This document shows, one piece after another, positions 11,841-35,267 of a stretch of DNA of 64,000 nucleotides; within the stretch, counting starts at the first letter, position 1, and each line of letters begins with the position of its first letter. The notes beneath the pieces were generated by a model. It did no database searches, had not been told where the DNA came from, and saw only the letters and a program-made list of their open reading frames with translations. The position numbers were made by a program, and so were the translations under genes. The stretch is from Aporrectodea caliginosa (taxonomy: Eukaryota > Annelida > Clitellata > Crassiclitellata > Lumbricidae): positions 310,001 through 374,000 of the forward strand of contig JACEVL010000411.1 of NCBI GenBank assembly GCA_020284085.1, given 5' to 3'.

Positions 11841-12677
11841 TCATGAAGACTTTCGAATCTTGAAATCAGAGGCCATTACTCTGCCGTCTCTCCAACCCGT
11901 GTGATTCTCCAGATAGTTTACCAGCAACGAACAGTCGACCACTTGTTTGATCCAAATCCATTCTCACTGGATATCTTAGGTCATCTCTTTCTTGAATAAC
12001 TTCTTTTTTAAACTCTAAGTCTGGACTCAGTAGATCAACTCGCTTGTTATTCTGATCAGCAACTAGGATAAACCAGGACCCATCCACAACAAGGTTGTTC
12101 GGATTATAAAACTCTCCATTGGACGAACCTTGTTTTCCTCCTATCGACTTAACCACTGCGCCTTTGTCATCCACTAAACAAACACGATGCTGACTCATTT
12201 TACCATCTCCGTGACTTACAACATAATGACCGTTGGGAAGTTTCACAGCTAAGTGGAGTTCGCTTATGGTTGACAATAACTGAAACTCGCGCAGAAATTT
12301 TCCATCAGCTGTGAATTCTTTTAGTAGACTTTTATCCCAAACACTCAGGATTACATTTGCCTCTGGTGTGACTGAAATGTATCCACCATCATCTCCAGTT
12401 ATCCATCGTGTGATTAATTTTCCACCTAGACCAACTCTCATAATTTCGTTAGATTTGCCTTTCCAATCAAATATATAAATGCAGGCATTCTTGGACGACG
12501 ACTTTATATCGACCGGATCATAATTAAAGACCTTCCAAATGAAACTGATGCTTGAAAGTCAACGACTGTGAATCATAGACTTCAACATCTGGGCTGTGTT
12601 CACTTAAAATGAAAAGTTGCTGGTCGAGAATTGTCAATCCAAAGCAGTATCAGCTGGTTCTGTTGCCTTGGTCGCTG
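11841..12677 (-). pseudogene. NHL beta-propeller pseudo-exon, paralogue of gene A exon 8
   Basis: The minus strand here is homologous to the whole NHL exon of gene A. Upstream is an acceptor-like CCACAG. The reading frame must change at least three times: near 12,625 (an in-frame TGA just before the segment LTILDQQLF), near 12,530 (after HQFHLEG), and near 11,920 (before WRDGRVMASDFKI). The longest open part is 12441-11866, containing NLVVDGSWFILVADQNNKRV and YPVRMDLDQTSGRLFVAG. No Ig, TM or coiled-coil exons were found near it. It is most simply the decayed end of a third family member. Confidence 0.8.
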
Positions 12678-13002
12678 CTGTGGACAATCGGTTACAAAAT
12701 AATGGCGTTAGAATGTGGCTGGCTACCTGCTACATTTAGGCCTCGTTCAAATGGTTTCCCTAGAAAGCTTTTTTGCTTTCGATATGAGGTTGATGAACAG
12801 CATAATTATGCCGTAATGGTTAAATCGGTCCCGCAACGAAAAATAGGATTATGGCTATGGATTAAAAGAATAATGCGAGGAAGAAAAGAATTCGATGAGG
12901 AAGAAGAAGATGATTGATGTTAAAATTAAAAGAAGGAAGAGGAGAAGAAGAATTGATGAGGAAAAATTCGTATAATGAAGACGAATGCAAAGAAGAATAA
13001 GT

Positions 13003-13004
13003 GC

Positions 13005-13103
<99 letters not shown>

Positions 13104-13113
13104 GAGTAGTAGT
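13003..13113. repeat. AGT trinucleotide array
   Basis: More than thirty AGT units follow a GA-rich tract (12880-12990). Poly-Ser and poly-Thr frames over it are artefacts. Confidence 0.95.
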
Positions 13114-13359
13114 AGTATAGTAGCAGCAGTAGCAGCAGCTGCAGCAGTTAGACATTTCGCTGGGAACTGTTGCAGAAGGTATCAGCCGATGACGCACCAA
13201 AACCAATTAATTAGGTCAACATCCAGTAGATCAGTTTGCCAAGATGGCCCAAGAAAGAGGCATTCCACCCCACGGTGAGCAAACAATTTTAAATAATTAA
13301 GTCTTTCTCAGAGTGCGAAATCGCACAAGTGACTGAGCAAAACAGCTACAAGAAGAGAA

Positions 13360-13830
13360 TTCCAACATCTTGGTTCTTGAACAGTAGGGTGGAGTGAATA
13401 AAATGTTTTTTGAGCAAACGTTTTCTAATAGTGATGGAAAGTTGCCAATATGTTAGAGTAAGTTGTGTGCAAAATATTTTTGATTTTCCTTTATGTCTTC
13501 TGCCCTCTACCGGCGGTAATATTTTAATATGTGAAATTCTGTGGAACACGTTAATGTAGTGCATTTTTTTCTTGAACTGTGGGCGAATCTTCAGATCGAT
13601 CCGCCATATCGGATCAGGCAGTTGCAGAAATCGCTTCTAGTGTGATAGGATACAGGATTGTGGAAGAGTAATGCCCAATGAGTGCAGCGACGTCATCACC
13701 AGGAACAAACTTTAGGATGAACGAAGGAAGTGCCGAAGCTCTGCCGAAGCTCTGCCGAAGCTCTGCCCTGACTGTGTTGATGCCCTTCGCATTTCTTTTA
13801 ACGGTCTAAAGGATAACCTTAGTTCACGAG
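13360..13830. repeat. Left arm of a 0.47-kb inverted duplication
   Basis: The sequence is repeated in inverted orientation at 14760-15235 at high similarity, about 0.9 kb apart. Both contain CCCTCTACCGGCGGTAAT or its complement. A plus-strand frame carries LNCGRIFRS, like the zinc knuckle at LINE C-termini. A 14-bp GCCGAAGCTCT triplication lies at about 13730-13770. Confidence 0.75.
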
Positions 13831-13861
13831 AAGGTGAACGGAAAATTGCATCGCAGAGTTC

Positions 13862-13945
13862 ATTCATTCATTTCAGAAATTTATATAGCGCCTGATAAGG
13901 TGCTTAATCAGAGGCACGCCCTGCCCAGACGCGGCTAGAGATCAA
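13862..13945 (-). mobile_element. L2-type 3' tail fragment
   Basis: ATTCATTCATTTCAGAAATT then TATATAGCGCC is the reverse complement of the conserved L2/SINE 3' end (GGCGCTATATAAAT...GAATGAATG). Similar tails occur at 25310-25400, 44050-44130 and 59756-59808. Confidence 0.65.
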
Positions 13946-14337
13946 GGACTTAAGCAATTAGTAGAAAGCAGGTGGATTATTCAGAGGCAGTAATCGGAGG
14001 GGCCAACAATTTTGAAAGCTCGACGTTGTCTGACCGAAGAGTGTGCCCGAGTGACAAGGAGCTCCCCTTAGCTCTAAAACCAGTGTGTTCTTCTATTTTA
14101 AATCTTGGTCACTACCGGCTCCGTCATTAGCGTGTTTTCTTATAGTCTTCCTATGATGATTCTGTGGTCTTTGTCCACGCAGTGGCGTAAATAATGTGTG
14201 GCAGAGGGGGCCTGTCTCCCCAAAGTTCCGACATAGGCTTATCTGCCCCCCCCAAAGTTATGTACAGATTTTCGCCTCTGTGACCACGCCTTTGTCACCA
14301 GTAGAGTTTATAATTTTTGCTTGGCTCTTGCTGGTCA

Positions 14338-14745
14338 CTACTATTTGTGCTAAGTAGGGCCCATTGGCCGGGCCCTTTGTTCTGCTGCTCGGATTATTGC
14401 TCATATTCCAAAACATGCTCCAGTCTTTGCCTACATGCGAGATGTGTTCAACTGGCTTCCTGCCTCGCAACATATTTCCTATAGGACAGCAGCGCTTGTC
14501 TTGCAGTGTCTCAATGGTATTCCTCCGTCCTACCTGTCCGACCTCTGTCGCCCGGTATCTGACATAGCCTCTCTGAGTCCCTGTCGAGCTCTGCACTCTT
14601 CGGCCAGGCGGAATAAACGAAATTGATTGATTGATTGATTGGGCTCCTGGTCCCTCGGGTAACTCTTCGGTCAGACAGCGTGAAGCCTCCTCGGTTATTG
14701 GCCCATCCACTTGGAATGGGCTCCCGATTGTGCTACGCTTACTGC
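14338..14745 (+). mobile_element. CR1/L2-type LINE fragment (C-terminal region)
   Basis: The plus strand encodes YMRDVFNWLPASQHISYRTA then LVLQCLNGIPPSYLSDLC, the region after the reverse transcriptase in CR1/L2 elements, then GLLVPRV in continuation. A 30-bp AATAAACGAAA(TTGA)n block at 14609-14640 splits it. Confidence 0.7.
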
Positions 14746-14759
14746 TTCTGAATTATCCA

Positions 14760-15235
14760 ACTGCTTTCTTCTAACTGCTTAAAGTCCTCTATCTTTAGCT
14801 GTGGCTGTGAGTGAAATGCTAAGGGCATCAACGCAGTCACACTGGCACACCTATATACTTTAGCAGTTTCGCACTTTCGTTCTCTCCTAATAATATTTTG
14901 TTCCTGGTTATGACGTCGCTGCACTCATTGGGCATTACGCTTCCACAATCCTGTAGCCTATCACACCAGATGCGATTTCCGCAATTGCCTGATCTGATAT
15001 GACCGATAGATCTGAAGATTCGACCACAGTTCAAGCAAAAATGCACTACACTGACGTTTATCCACCGAATTTCACATATTAAAATATTACCGCCGGTAGA
15101 GGGCAGAAGACATAAAGCAAAATCAAAAATATTTTGCACACAACTTACTCTAACATAGGCCTACTGGCAACTTTCCATCACTATTAGAAAACGTTTGCTC
15201 AAAAAATTTTGTTTTCACTCCACCCTATTGAACAG
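14760..15235. repeat. Right arm of the inverted duplication
   Basis: Reverse-complement copy of 13360-13830. It carries TAGGCCTA at 15156 where the left arm has only TA. Confidence 0.75.
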
Positions 15236-15239
15236 TGTA

Positions 15240-16385
15240 TAATAACTTCTCAGCATACAGACTGACTTTAAGAACTGTGATTGACTCTGTGGGAAACTAT
15301 GATTCCACAAGAAAGGTTTTATTTTAGAGGATTATATTAATTATTTTCTACATGGATGAGCGGACTATTTTCCTTAAGCATTGCGGGGAATTTACTGTGG
15401 AAGCGCCACCAATGTGTTGGTTAGACAGCGCGCGAACGACCCTGACATCAATCCCGTCAAAGAAGGCAGCGAGTGTCTATAAACGGTCGCCCGGTCAAGA
15501 ATCCGTACGCAGTTGTGACGGCTCTGAAGTTACTGCCGAAAAACCGAATTTAGGCCGCCATTTTCCAAGATGGCGGCTTGAGCACAGCATGGATTTATGG
15601 GGACTTTTGATATTTTCGTCAGTGGAGCTACTTAACAACTGTGCCACTTCTCCACTTCCTTCTACTGTAATTTGTTGAGTCGAATTTCTTATAATTCCTC
15701 ACTATAAAAAGAAAAACATTATTACAAAAATATTTGTTGAAGTAGGCCTAATCAGAAATCTTTTTCTGCGTGTAGATTTTCTTCATCAGGCTTCAGTTTA
15801 TCAAAACACAATAAAGCTGAAAGCAATTTAAGCAAATACCTACAATATTAGTAGGCCTATATTACAAACGAATTACTAACTCATGACTGGTTACTAACAC
15901 TAGCAGCTAAAGCAGGGGTCTACTAGACAACGAATGCAAACGTGTCCAGGGCCTACGACGACCATAACACGGCCCTTTATATAGGTTTGGTTGATTAGTT
16001 TATATTTAACGACGCTGTGTCATAACAAAAGATTATAATATAATCTTTTGTATGGGACTGTAAGTATCAGAGAAAAGGCAGTAGCGGAGTTTTCTGTAAT
16101 AGGCGTGTAATATCTATTATGATTGCGACAACAAGCAGGCTCGTCGATGTTCAAAATTAACTATGAGAACCTGTGCCGAACAATCGAGCATTCCTCAGGA
16201 AACAAGCATAGCTGCAGCGAGCAGCAGAGCGTTAGATGGTCAATCGTGTATCAAAAGGTTATCGATCTATATATATTTATCTTCGGTTAAGTCTACTAGT
16301 CATGTATGGTCAACCATTATATTGCGTCCTTTGTAGCATCGATTTTGACTATATATAATGGTTCTGTAGAATCAAATGCGTGTGA
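15240..16385. other. No gene seen
   Basis: An open frame at 15352-15678 (108 aa) shows no recognisable domain, signal or splice context. Otherwise AT-rich intergenic sequence. Confidence 0.45.
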
Positions 16386-16389
16386 AATA

Positions 16390-16697
16390 CAGAGATGGGT
16401 AAATAATCGATTAGATGCTAATCGATTAGACAAACAGCTAATTCTAGTTCTAATCGATTAACTGTAAGCTTTGCTAATTCTAATTCTAATCGATTAGCAA
16501 ATTTCAGTAGCTAATTCTAATCGATTAGCAGTTTAGCTAATCGATTAGCTAATAGATTAGCTGTTTGTCTAAGTTAGGCTAATTCTAATTCTAATCGATA
16601 AGCTACAAGATTTTTCTAATTCTAATTGATTAGCATGTTTCAGTAACTAATTCTAATTTTATTCGATTAGCAATTTAACTAATCGTGCACATCTCTG
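16390..16697. mobile_element. hAT-type MITE built of TAATCGATTAG repeats
   Basis: The ends CAGAGATGGG and CACATCTCTG are inverted, with 8-bp duplications GTGAAATA at 16382-16389 and 16698-16705. The interior is almost wholly CTAATTCTAATCGATTAGC-like units. A truncated inverted copy lies at 21187-21240, ending AGTTACCCATCTCTG. Confidence 0.85.
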
Positions 16698-16709
16698 GTG
16701 AAATATCTA

Positions 16710-17560
16710 GATCCACTGTATTACTCACCACTCACTCGGTTTATGGTTCTAAATGAGAGACAGCTATGATTTCTAATGGTCGTATAAATAATATTTATAA
16801 TAATTTATAAAGTGCACTTGATACTTGATGTAAATGGTAGGCCTACTTGGCCTTTAAACCCTCTTTACTCAAAGATAGCTGTCAAGAGCCGTTTATATTA
16901 AACACAATGTGTTATTACACCCGTGTAAGGTCATAAATGTATTTGAATTGCAACATTGCTAGGACTGAACTTCTGAATGTCGATCTGAATACGGCTTGAC
17001 TTTGGTGCGCCATCGGTCGATGCCTTGTGCATTAGACGCCGGCGCTATAGAAGTTACTAATTAATAATTAACAATTGCGAACATCCCGCATAATCAATTA
17101 ACACTTTTCGTTAGGTTTCCTATGATTGCTTTCAATTTTCAGCCACAACGCAGAAGTTCCATTATCTAAGGTACAATGCTATAATCGTTTGCGAAGGTTT
17201 GTCGACTCCTAATAGTCTCCTATGTGTAAACATTTCTATATAATTATTGACATGTTTCAGAATAAGCTTACTGAATAAACAGAATAAACAAAAAGAAAAA
17301 TGCAAGCCCGAAGTATTCTGCTTGAAAGTGATTGAAATTCGTTGTTCACTCAGAAGAATCTAAATAGCAGTAATGCCTCATGTATGTTGCATAAACTTAT
17401 TATATACTCATCTGTCTTTGGCTTTCATACAAAATCCATTGTCTGCCTGATTTGACTACATTACGTATACTTTTTGTTCTATCAAAGGCCGATATCTTCT
17501 CTGATCAGCACCTTCTGCGAGGAAAATGCTTCCTGGTACGCGTCTTGTCTTTGGCCGACG
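16710..17560. other. No gene seen
   Basis: AT-rich, downstream of gene A on its strand. A minus-strand frame at 17566-17800 looks mildly protein-like but would lie in the gene A 3'UTR. Confidence 0.4.
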
Positions 17561-17745
17561 TTCATTCACAGTTGCAGAATACTACTTCCACTCATATACG
17601 CGACTCTTCTACCGAGACGATCTATCGCCATATTAAGCTGACAATTTACCACCTCCAAACTGTTTATGGTTCTCAATGTTTCCCTTTTCCCGGCGTCAAT
17701 GTGTACTTCGAATTTTCCGAAAGGGTAATTAACTTCAATTTTCAT

Positions 17746-17751
17746 TTTATT
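17746..17751 (-). promoter_or_regulatory. Candidate polyadenylation signal for gene A
   Basis: On the minus strand an AATAAA hexamer (context ACAATAAAATG) lies about 175 nt downstream of the gene A stop codon. It is the nearest match past the stop. There is no direct evidence of use. Confidence 0.35.
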
Positions 17752-17924
17752 GTATTGCAGTTCCACTTTGTTATCGGTTTCATTATCAGCGAAATTAAAA
17801 ACAGTAGACGTGACTGTGCTGCGTCAAAGGACTTGTTTGCATAACACTGTTCACCATTGAGTCCCGAATAATCATCGAATTGTTCCGCTATTGGCAATAC
17901 TGAAACTAGAAAAATAAACAGGAA

Positions 17925-29786
<11,862 letters not shown>

Positions 29787-29789
29787 AGT

Positions 29790-31618
29790 TCTGGACCGTT
29801 TATGTTACTCCCTACAATCAAGGAAATAAAAGCATAAAAAAATTATTGCAAACATTGTTTTTTTAATTTTAGTCCAACTTCAACAACTGCCGAATGAGCA
29901 AACTGAATTTGAAATTCAGTTGTACTGTAAACATGAAGGGACAGAAGAAACCGCTAAACAAATGGTATAATTATGATTGTAATCAGATGGTATCCCGATG
30001 AATCGCATTACCATGCACTCAAGCTTATGCTAGAACTTCCACTAAAATCAATTAATCCTTTTAGGTCTCAGAGGCATCATGGATCTTGCCTGCTTCGTTC
30101 TGTCAAATCTAGTGAGCTTTTGAAATGCAATGTTGGTTCAAAGCGACCGTCCACATATAGCCTACGTTATGACAGCCGCTCTATATGAAAAAGTCTACGG
30201 GTTAATCGGTTAATCGTAATCGTAATCTCGATTTTTTTTACAGCGCCCAAACGCGTAGTCGCGGAAACCAGTTTTGTTACGGGTGCTTAGTCAAAACTAA
30301 ATCGCTAGCAGGTAGGATCGAAATCGGTTTCAGGTCGAGATCGGAAGGCTAAAGTGGATGGTGTTTAGCGTTGAAACGGCGAGGGAGGTGAGGGGAAGAG
30401 GAGGAATCTGGATAGAATTTGTGAAAGAGCAGTTTTGAGTGATGGATATGTGGAGAAATAGCAAGAGGTCAGGTTTTGGTGGGTTCATGGGATGAATCGG
30501 ATATTTGTCGTAACTGTGTCGACAGCTTATTTTAGAAAGGCGGAACAACTGTGGAGCGATTTGTAAATTTCAGCGATGAGGTGACGGAAGGGCGAATGTA
30601 TTAGGACAGCAGCTGGTTGAGCGAAGCTGTTGAACCATGAACAGCTGACGAAGATAAATGGTAAATGAAAGGACTTTGCACTCTTCGTAAGATTAGGTTA
30701 GAATATATGTTAGGTTAGAATATATGTTTCTTCAGTTCTTGCTAAGTCTAGAAAACATTGATAAAAGAGATAAATATGATTCTTTAGGTCAGAGCCAGTT
30801 ATCCCGAGCGCACGGTCGTATGATGATGGTAGCCTACAGTAAGGATTTGAAAATGTTTCCATAAGAATGGACTTCAAATATTAGACGTAGGCCAATATGT
30901 AGGACCCACGAAACCAACATGGAAATATTGTCATATTTGAAGCATCATTTGTTAAAATAAATGCCTACCTTACAATTTAAATGTTTGTATAATACAACTG
31001 TTCATGTTTCAGCACGAACGTTTAACCATACCTCAGAGGCGCTTACCTCAATACACCGTCTTTTCAATATGCGTAGCTTAAACTCTTAATTTCTAATAGT
31101 GTCATAATTTGAATTCCCTTTATATTCCGATATGCTCATACATCTACAATTCTACATGTACGCTTAGTGTTTGCGCATAACTACTTTTAATTTCGATTTA
31201 AACCGGGTTATCGAGGCTTAACTCCACTCAACTGCACTTGAACTCTTGCTTAGAATCGGCCGTTGCTTAATTATGGACCTCTCGTAGTCCTACTTCAAAT
31301 ATCTATAACGTCAAGTCTCTCTGCCGTTGGCTAATCCAGAAGTTTCTAAAATAGAAGCCTGTCTGAAATACCGTACTTAACGCAGCAGATCTTACCCTGA
31401 TTGGGAGTAAGCAATGAAAAATTTTCATCTTTGACTACTATGGAAGTAGTGAGTAAGTAAACAGGCAATAAAGTAAATAAGTGAGTAAGTGAGTAAGTAG
31501 ATGACGCACTTGCTATTGTATATCTGAGCGTGGAACGAACGCAGACGTGTGTGTATAACAGCGTCCAGTCAATGAAAACAAGTCGTGACCGATAGCCTAA
31601 TTGAGCACCAAGGAAAGC
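29790..31618. other. No gene seen upstream of gene A
   Basis: This should hold the gene A promoter and perhaps a non-coding exon. I see no core-promoter motif. The stretch 30353-30600 is GA-rich and may be a decayed antisense LINE. Confidence 0.4.
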
Positions 31619-31625
31619 ATTTTAA

Positions 31626-31922
31626 CCCTCAGGCTACCAAGGTTTTTTTGTGACATCGGCTACCAAGGGGGGATTACCACCTAGATTTCGTGTTTGGTTT
31701 TCACATATAATCACTTGTAATATAGCAATGGATTCAGCATTCATTTCTGAACAGAATGGTATATTTAGTTGTCAATTGTGTCAATGCACCTCGAAACTAC
31801 ATAATTTTTAACAACAGTAACCCCCATAATTAGCGATATTCTATATTATTGCGTACATCTTGCACTTTTTGGATAAACAAATATAAGATTACGTGTGTTT
31901 TGAAACTGATCTATGTATCCAA
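31626..31922 (+). mobile_element. TTAA-CCCT element end, copy 2
   Basis: TTAA at 31622 is followed by CCCTCAGGCTACCAAGG. The body matches 42768-43074 inverted through GTGTGTTTTGAAACTG. Confidence 0.6.
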
Positions 31923-33056
31923 GAACATTATAAATATAATAAGGCTTCATTTGTAACAATAACCTACAAACTAGTTCTGTGTTAGGTACAGCGAAATCTA
32001 AAGGCAACATGAAACAAGACTTTACGTTATTGTTCACGGCAGTCATATAATTATGTCAGTGGGCCTTGCATATTTTGCATGTTACTCCCGATGTTTTGTG
32101 CGAATACTTCCTGCAAACCGACTTCTCACTTCATCTTCAGTATCTGTTTGAGCTAATATAAGTTCTAAAACTGTAGCTGATGACAAACGTTTACGTAGAA
32201 ATATCGGTTGACGTTATGATGCTGCATTTCACCACTCAACTGAAACTGCTCTTCTCTCTCTTCTCTCTGACATCTATTCTGCTATGGATAAATCCCACGT
32301 TACTCTCTTAGCACTTTTTGATGCATCTTCAGCATTTGATATGGTAGATCATGATATTCTATTACATCGCCTTGAAATTTCCTTTGGTCTTAGTGGCCTT
32401 CCTCTTCTTTGGTTTCGCTACTATCTTACTGATCGTACTCAAATGGTTATTCTAGGAGACTCTCGCACCTCATGGGTACCTGTTAAAGTTGGAGTCCCTC
32501 AAGGATCTGTGCTGGGTCCACTTCTTTATATCTTGTTTACAGCCGATATTCCTCTTCTCTTTGCTAAACACTCAGCCTCTGGTCACCTCTATGCTGATGA
32601 TGTCCAGGCCTTTGTTCATGGCCCCTCTTCTCACCAGCTTGCTCTTTCCCAATCTATTGAATCTCTTTCTGCTGATCTCAATTGTGGGATGTCCTCTAAT
32701 CGTCTTTCACTCAACTCTTCCAAGACTCAATTGATCTGGCTGGGAACTCGCCAACAGCTAATGAAACTTGATTACGATTTACTTACCAAGCAGTTCCCTC
32801 AATTTACTTTCTCGACAAATGTTCGTAACCTGGGTGTTACTCTTGACAGTACTCTTTCTTTCTCTGCACATATCTCTAATCTCTCTTGGTCCAGTTTTTA
32901 TCACTTGCGGCGTCTACGTGCCATTCGACGATCTGTCCCCTCGCCGATTTTTTCTTCCATGGTTCATGCCTTTGTCTGTTCACGCATTGACTACTGTAAC
33001 TCGTTACTTATGGGCCTACCAAAACTCCGCCTGGCTCCACTCCAATCAGTAATTAA

Positions 33057-34947
33057 CACTAGAAGTACCGAGAAATCGAACTTTCTAGAAGCACCAAGGG
33101 GGTCATTTTGACCCCAAATAATTTATAATGCAAAGTCAATTGCAAATTCAATGAAATTGACCATCAACTTTATTAACATAAATAACATGAGCATAAACAA
33201 GTGTAATAAGTAAGTTGGAATGGAATAATAGGAGATCCTCTCCTCTCACCAGATCTCCTATCCTCTCGCCAGATCTCCTCCGCTCTCACTAAATCTACTA
33301 TCCACTCACCAGATCTCCTATCCTCTCACCAGATTTCCTATCCTCTCACCAGATCTCACCCTATCTTCTCGCCAAATCTCCTATCCTCTCACCACTTGAC
33401 TCCTATCCTCTCACCAGACCTCACCCTATCTTTTCTCACCAAATCTCTTATCCTCTCACCAGATCTCTCCTCTCACCAGATCTTCTCTCCTCTCGCCAGA
33501 TCTTCTATCTTCTCATCTGATCTCCTCTCCTTTCACCAGAAAACTCTCCTATCTTATCACCAGATCTCCTATCCTCTGACCAGATCTCCTCTCCTCTGAC
33601 CAGATATTCCTTCTCTCACCAGATCTCCTTTCCTCTTTCCAAATATCGTCTTTTCTCACCAGATCTCTCTCCTCTCACCGGATCTACTCTGCTCTCACCA
33701 GATCTCTCTCCACTCACCAGATCTCCTCTCCTCTCACCAGATATCCTCTCATCAAGTCATCCTTCTTCTTGCCAGATCGCCTATCCTCTCACTTGATCTC
33801 CTCTCCTCTCACCAGATCTACTACCCTCTCAACTGATCTCCTATCCTTTCACTAGATCTCTCCTCTGACCACATCTTCTTTCTCAAACTAGATATCCTCT
33901 CCTCTCACCAGATATCCTCTTTCTCTCACCAGATATCCTCTTCTCTCACCAGATCTTCTCTCTCTCTCACCAGATCTTCTCTCACCAGATCTGTTCTTTT
34001 CTCACCAGATCTCCTCTCACAAGATCTCCTTTCCTCTAACCAGATCTCCGCTCCTCTCATCAAATCATCCTTCTCGCCAGATCTCCTATCCTCTCACTTG
34101 ATCTCCTCTTCTCTCGCAAGATCTACTATCCTCTGGCTAGACCTCTCCTCTGACCAGATCTACTTTCCTCTCACCAGATCGCCTATCCTCTCACCAGATC
34201 TCATCTTCTCTCCCTAGATCTTCTTTCCCATCGCCAAATGCCCTCTCCTCTCGCCAGATATCTAATTCTCTCGCCAGATCTCATATCCTCTCACTTGATC
34301 TCCTCTCCTCTCACCAGATCTACTATCCTCTGGCCAGATCTCTCCTCTGACCAGATCTACTTTCCTCTCACCAGATCGCCTATCCTCTCATCAGATCTCC
34401 TATCTTCTCACAAGATCTCCTCTTCTCTCCCCAGATCTTCTTTCCCATCGCCAAATGTCCTCTCCTCTCGCCAGATCTCTAATTCTCTCGCCAGATCTCC
34501 TATCCTCTCATCTGATCTTCTCTCTCTGACCAGATCTTCTTTCCTTTCATCAGATGGCCTCTCCTCTCACCAAATCTCCTCTTCTCTCACCAGATCTGAT
34601 CCTATCCTCTCACCAGATCTCCTCTCCTCTCACCAGATCTCCTCTCTTCTCACATTTATTACGTAATTAGCTTTGATATATAATATTATTGAATAAACAA
34701 CAACAAATGCGTAAGCCTGATATGCAAGTACTGAAACAGGGGTCAGATTGACCCCTTGGTGCTTAAAGGTAGAACAGCAAAAATCTCAGAAATTGTGAAT
34801 CCCCCCGAGTTCAAATTTTGGCAGAGGGTATACCCTACGAAGTTAGGAAAAGTCATGAAATTACAGGACTCTGGCTATATCTGGGGCCGAGGTGCGTTCC
34901 GCTAAAAACCAAAAGGGGTCAGATTGACCCCTTCGGTGCTTCTAGTG
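33057..34947. mobile_element. TTAA-flanked DNA element carrying a minisatellite
   Basis: The left end CACTAGAAGTACCGAG and right end CTTCGGTGCTTCTAGTG are inverted repeats directly inside TTAA (33053-33056, 34948-34951). GGGGTCA-n-TGACCCC palindromes lie near both ends. TTAA targeting is piggyBac-like, though Kolobok-type elements also use TTAA. No transposase; the interior is mainly the repeat at 33228-34655. Confidence 0.85.
33228..34655. repeat. 1.4-kb CT-rich minisatellite with AGATCT units
   Basis: Roughly 20-bp units around CTCTCACCAGATCTCCTATC with many variants repeat throughout. Frames over it are artefacts. Confidence 0.95.
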
Positions 34948-35267
34948 TTAATTCTGCTGCTCGTTTAATTGCCCGCCTACCTCGTTTCTCTCATATTTCG
35001 ACTTTCATGACTCAAGACCTTCATTGGCTTCCTCTAACTGCTCGGATTCAGTTTAAAATTCTTTTTCTTACGTGTAAAACGTTTTTAGGTCAAGCGCCAC
35101 GCTACCTTTGTGATCTTATGAGACGGCCTATCTCAGCTACCTCTGGACGTCCTCTCCGCTCTTCTGACCATCATGACCTTCTAGTTCCGAGGTCTCGGAC
35201 TGCCACAGCACAGCATCGTGCCTATGCCTCCGTTGGACCTTTGCTGTGGAATGACCTCCCTACTTTA

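Noticed and set aside
12862..13278. Poly-Ser and poly-Thr proteins
   Set aside because: Pure translation of the AGT array on both strands.
15352..15678. 108-aa plus-strand frame
   Set aside because: No domain, signal peptide or splice context; the length is within chance for 64 kb.
17566..17844. Open frames on both strands just downstream of gene A
   Set aside because: The minus frame needs a frame change to extend and lies where the gene A 3'UTR should be. The plus frame has no domain.
31419..31452. Alternative gene A first exon: minus-strand ATGAAAATTTTTCATTGC before GTAAGA
   Set aside because: It ends in phase 0, while the V exon needs phase 1. The exon at 29786-29723 fits in phase and length.
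33396..34666. Open frames rich in LSSDLLS
   Set aside because: Minisatellite translation inside the TTAA element.
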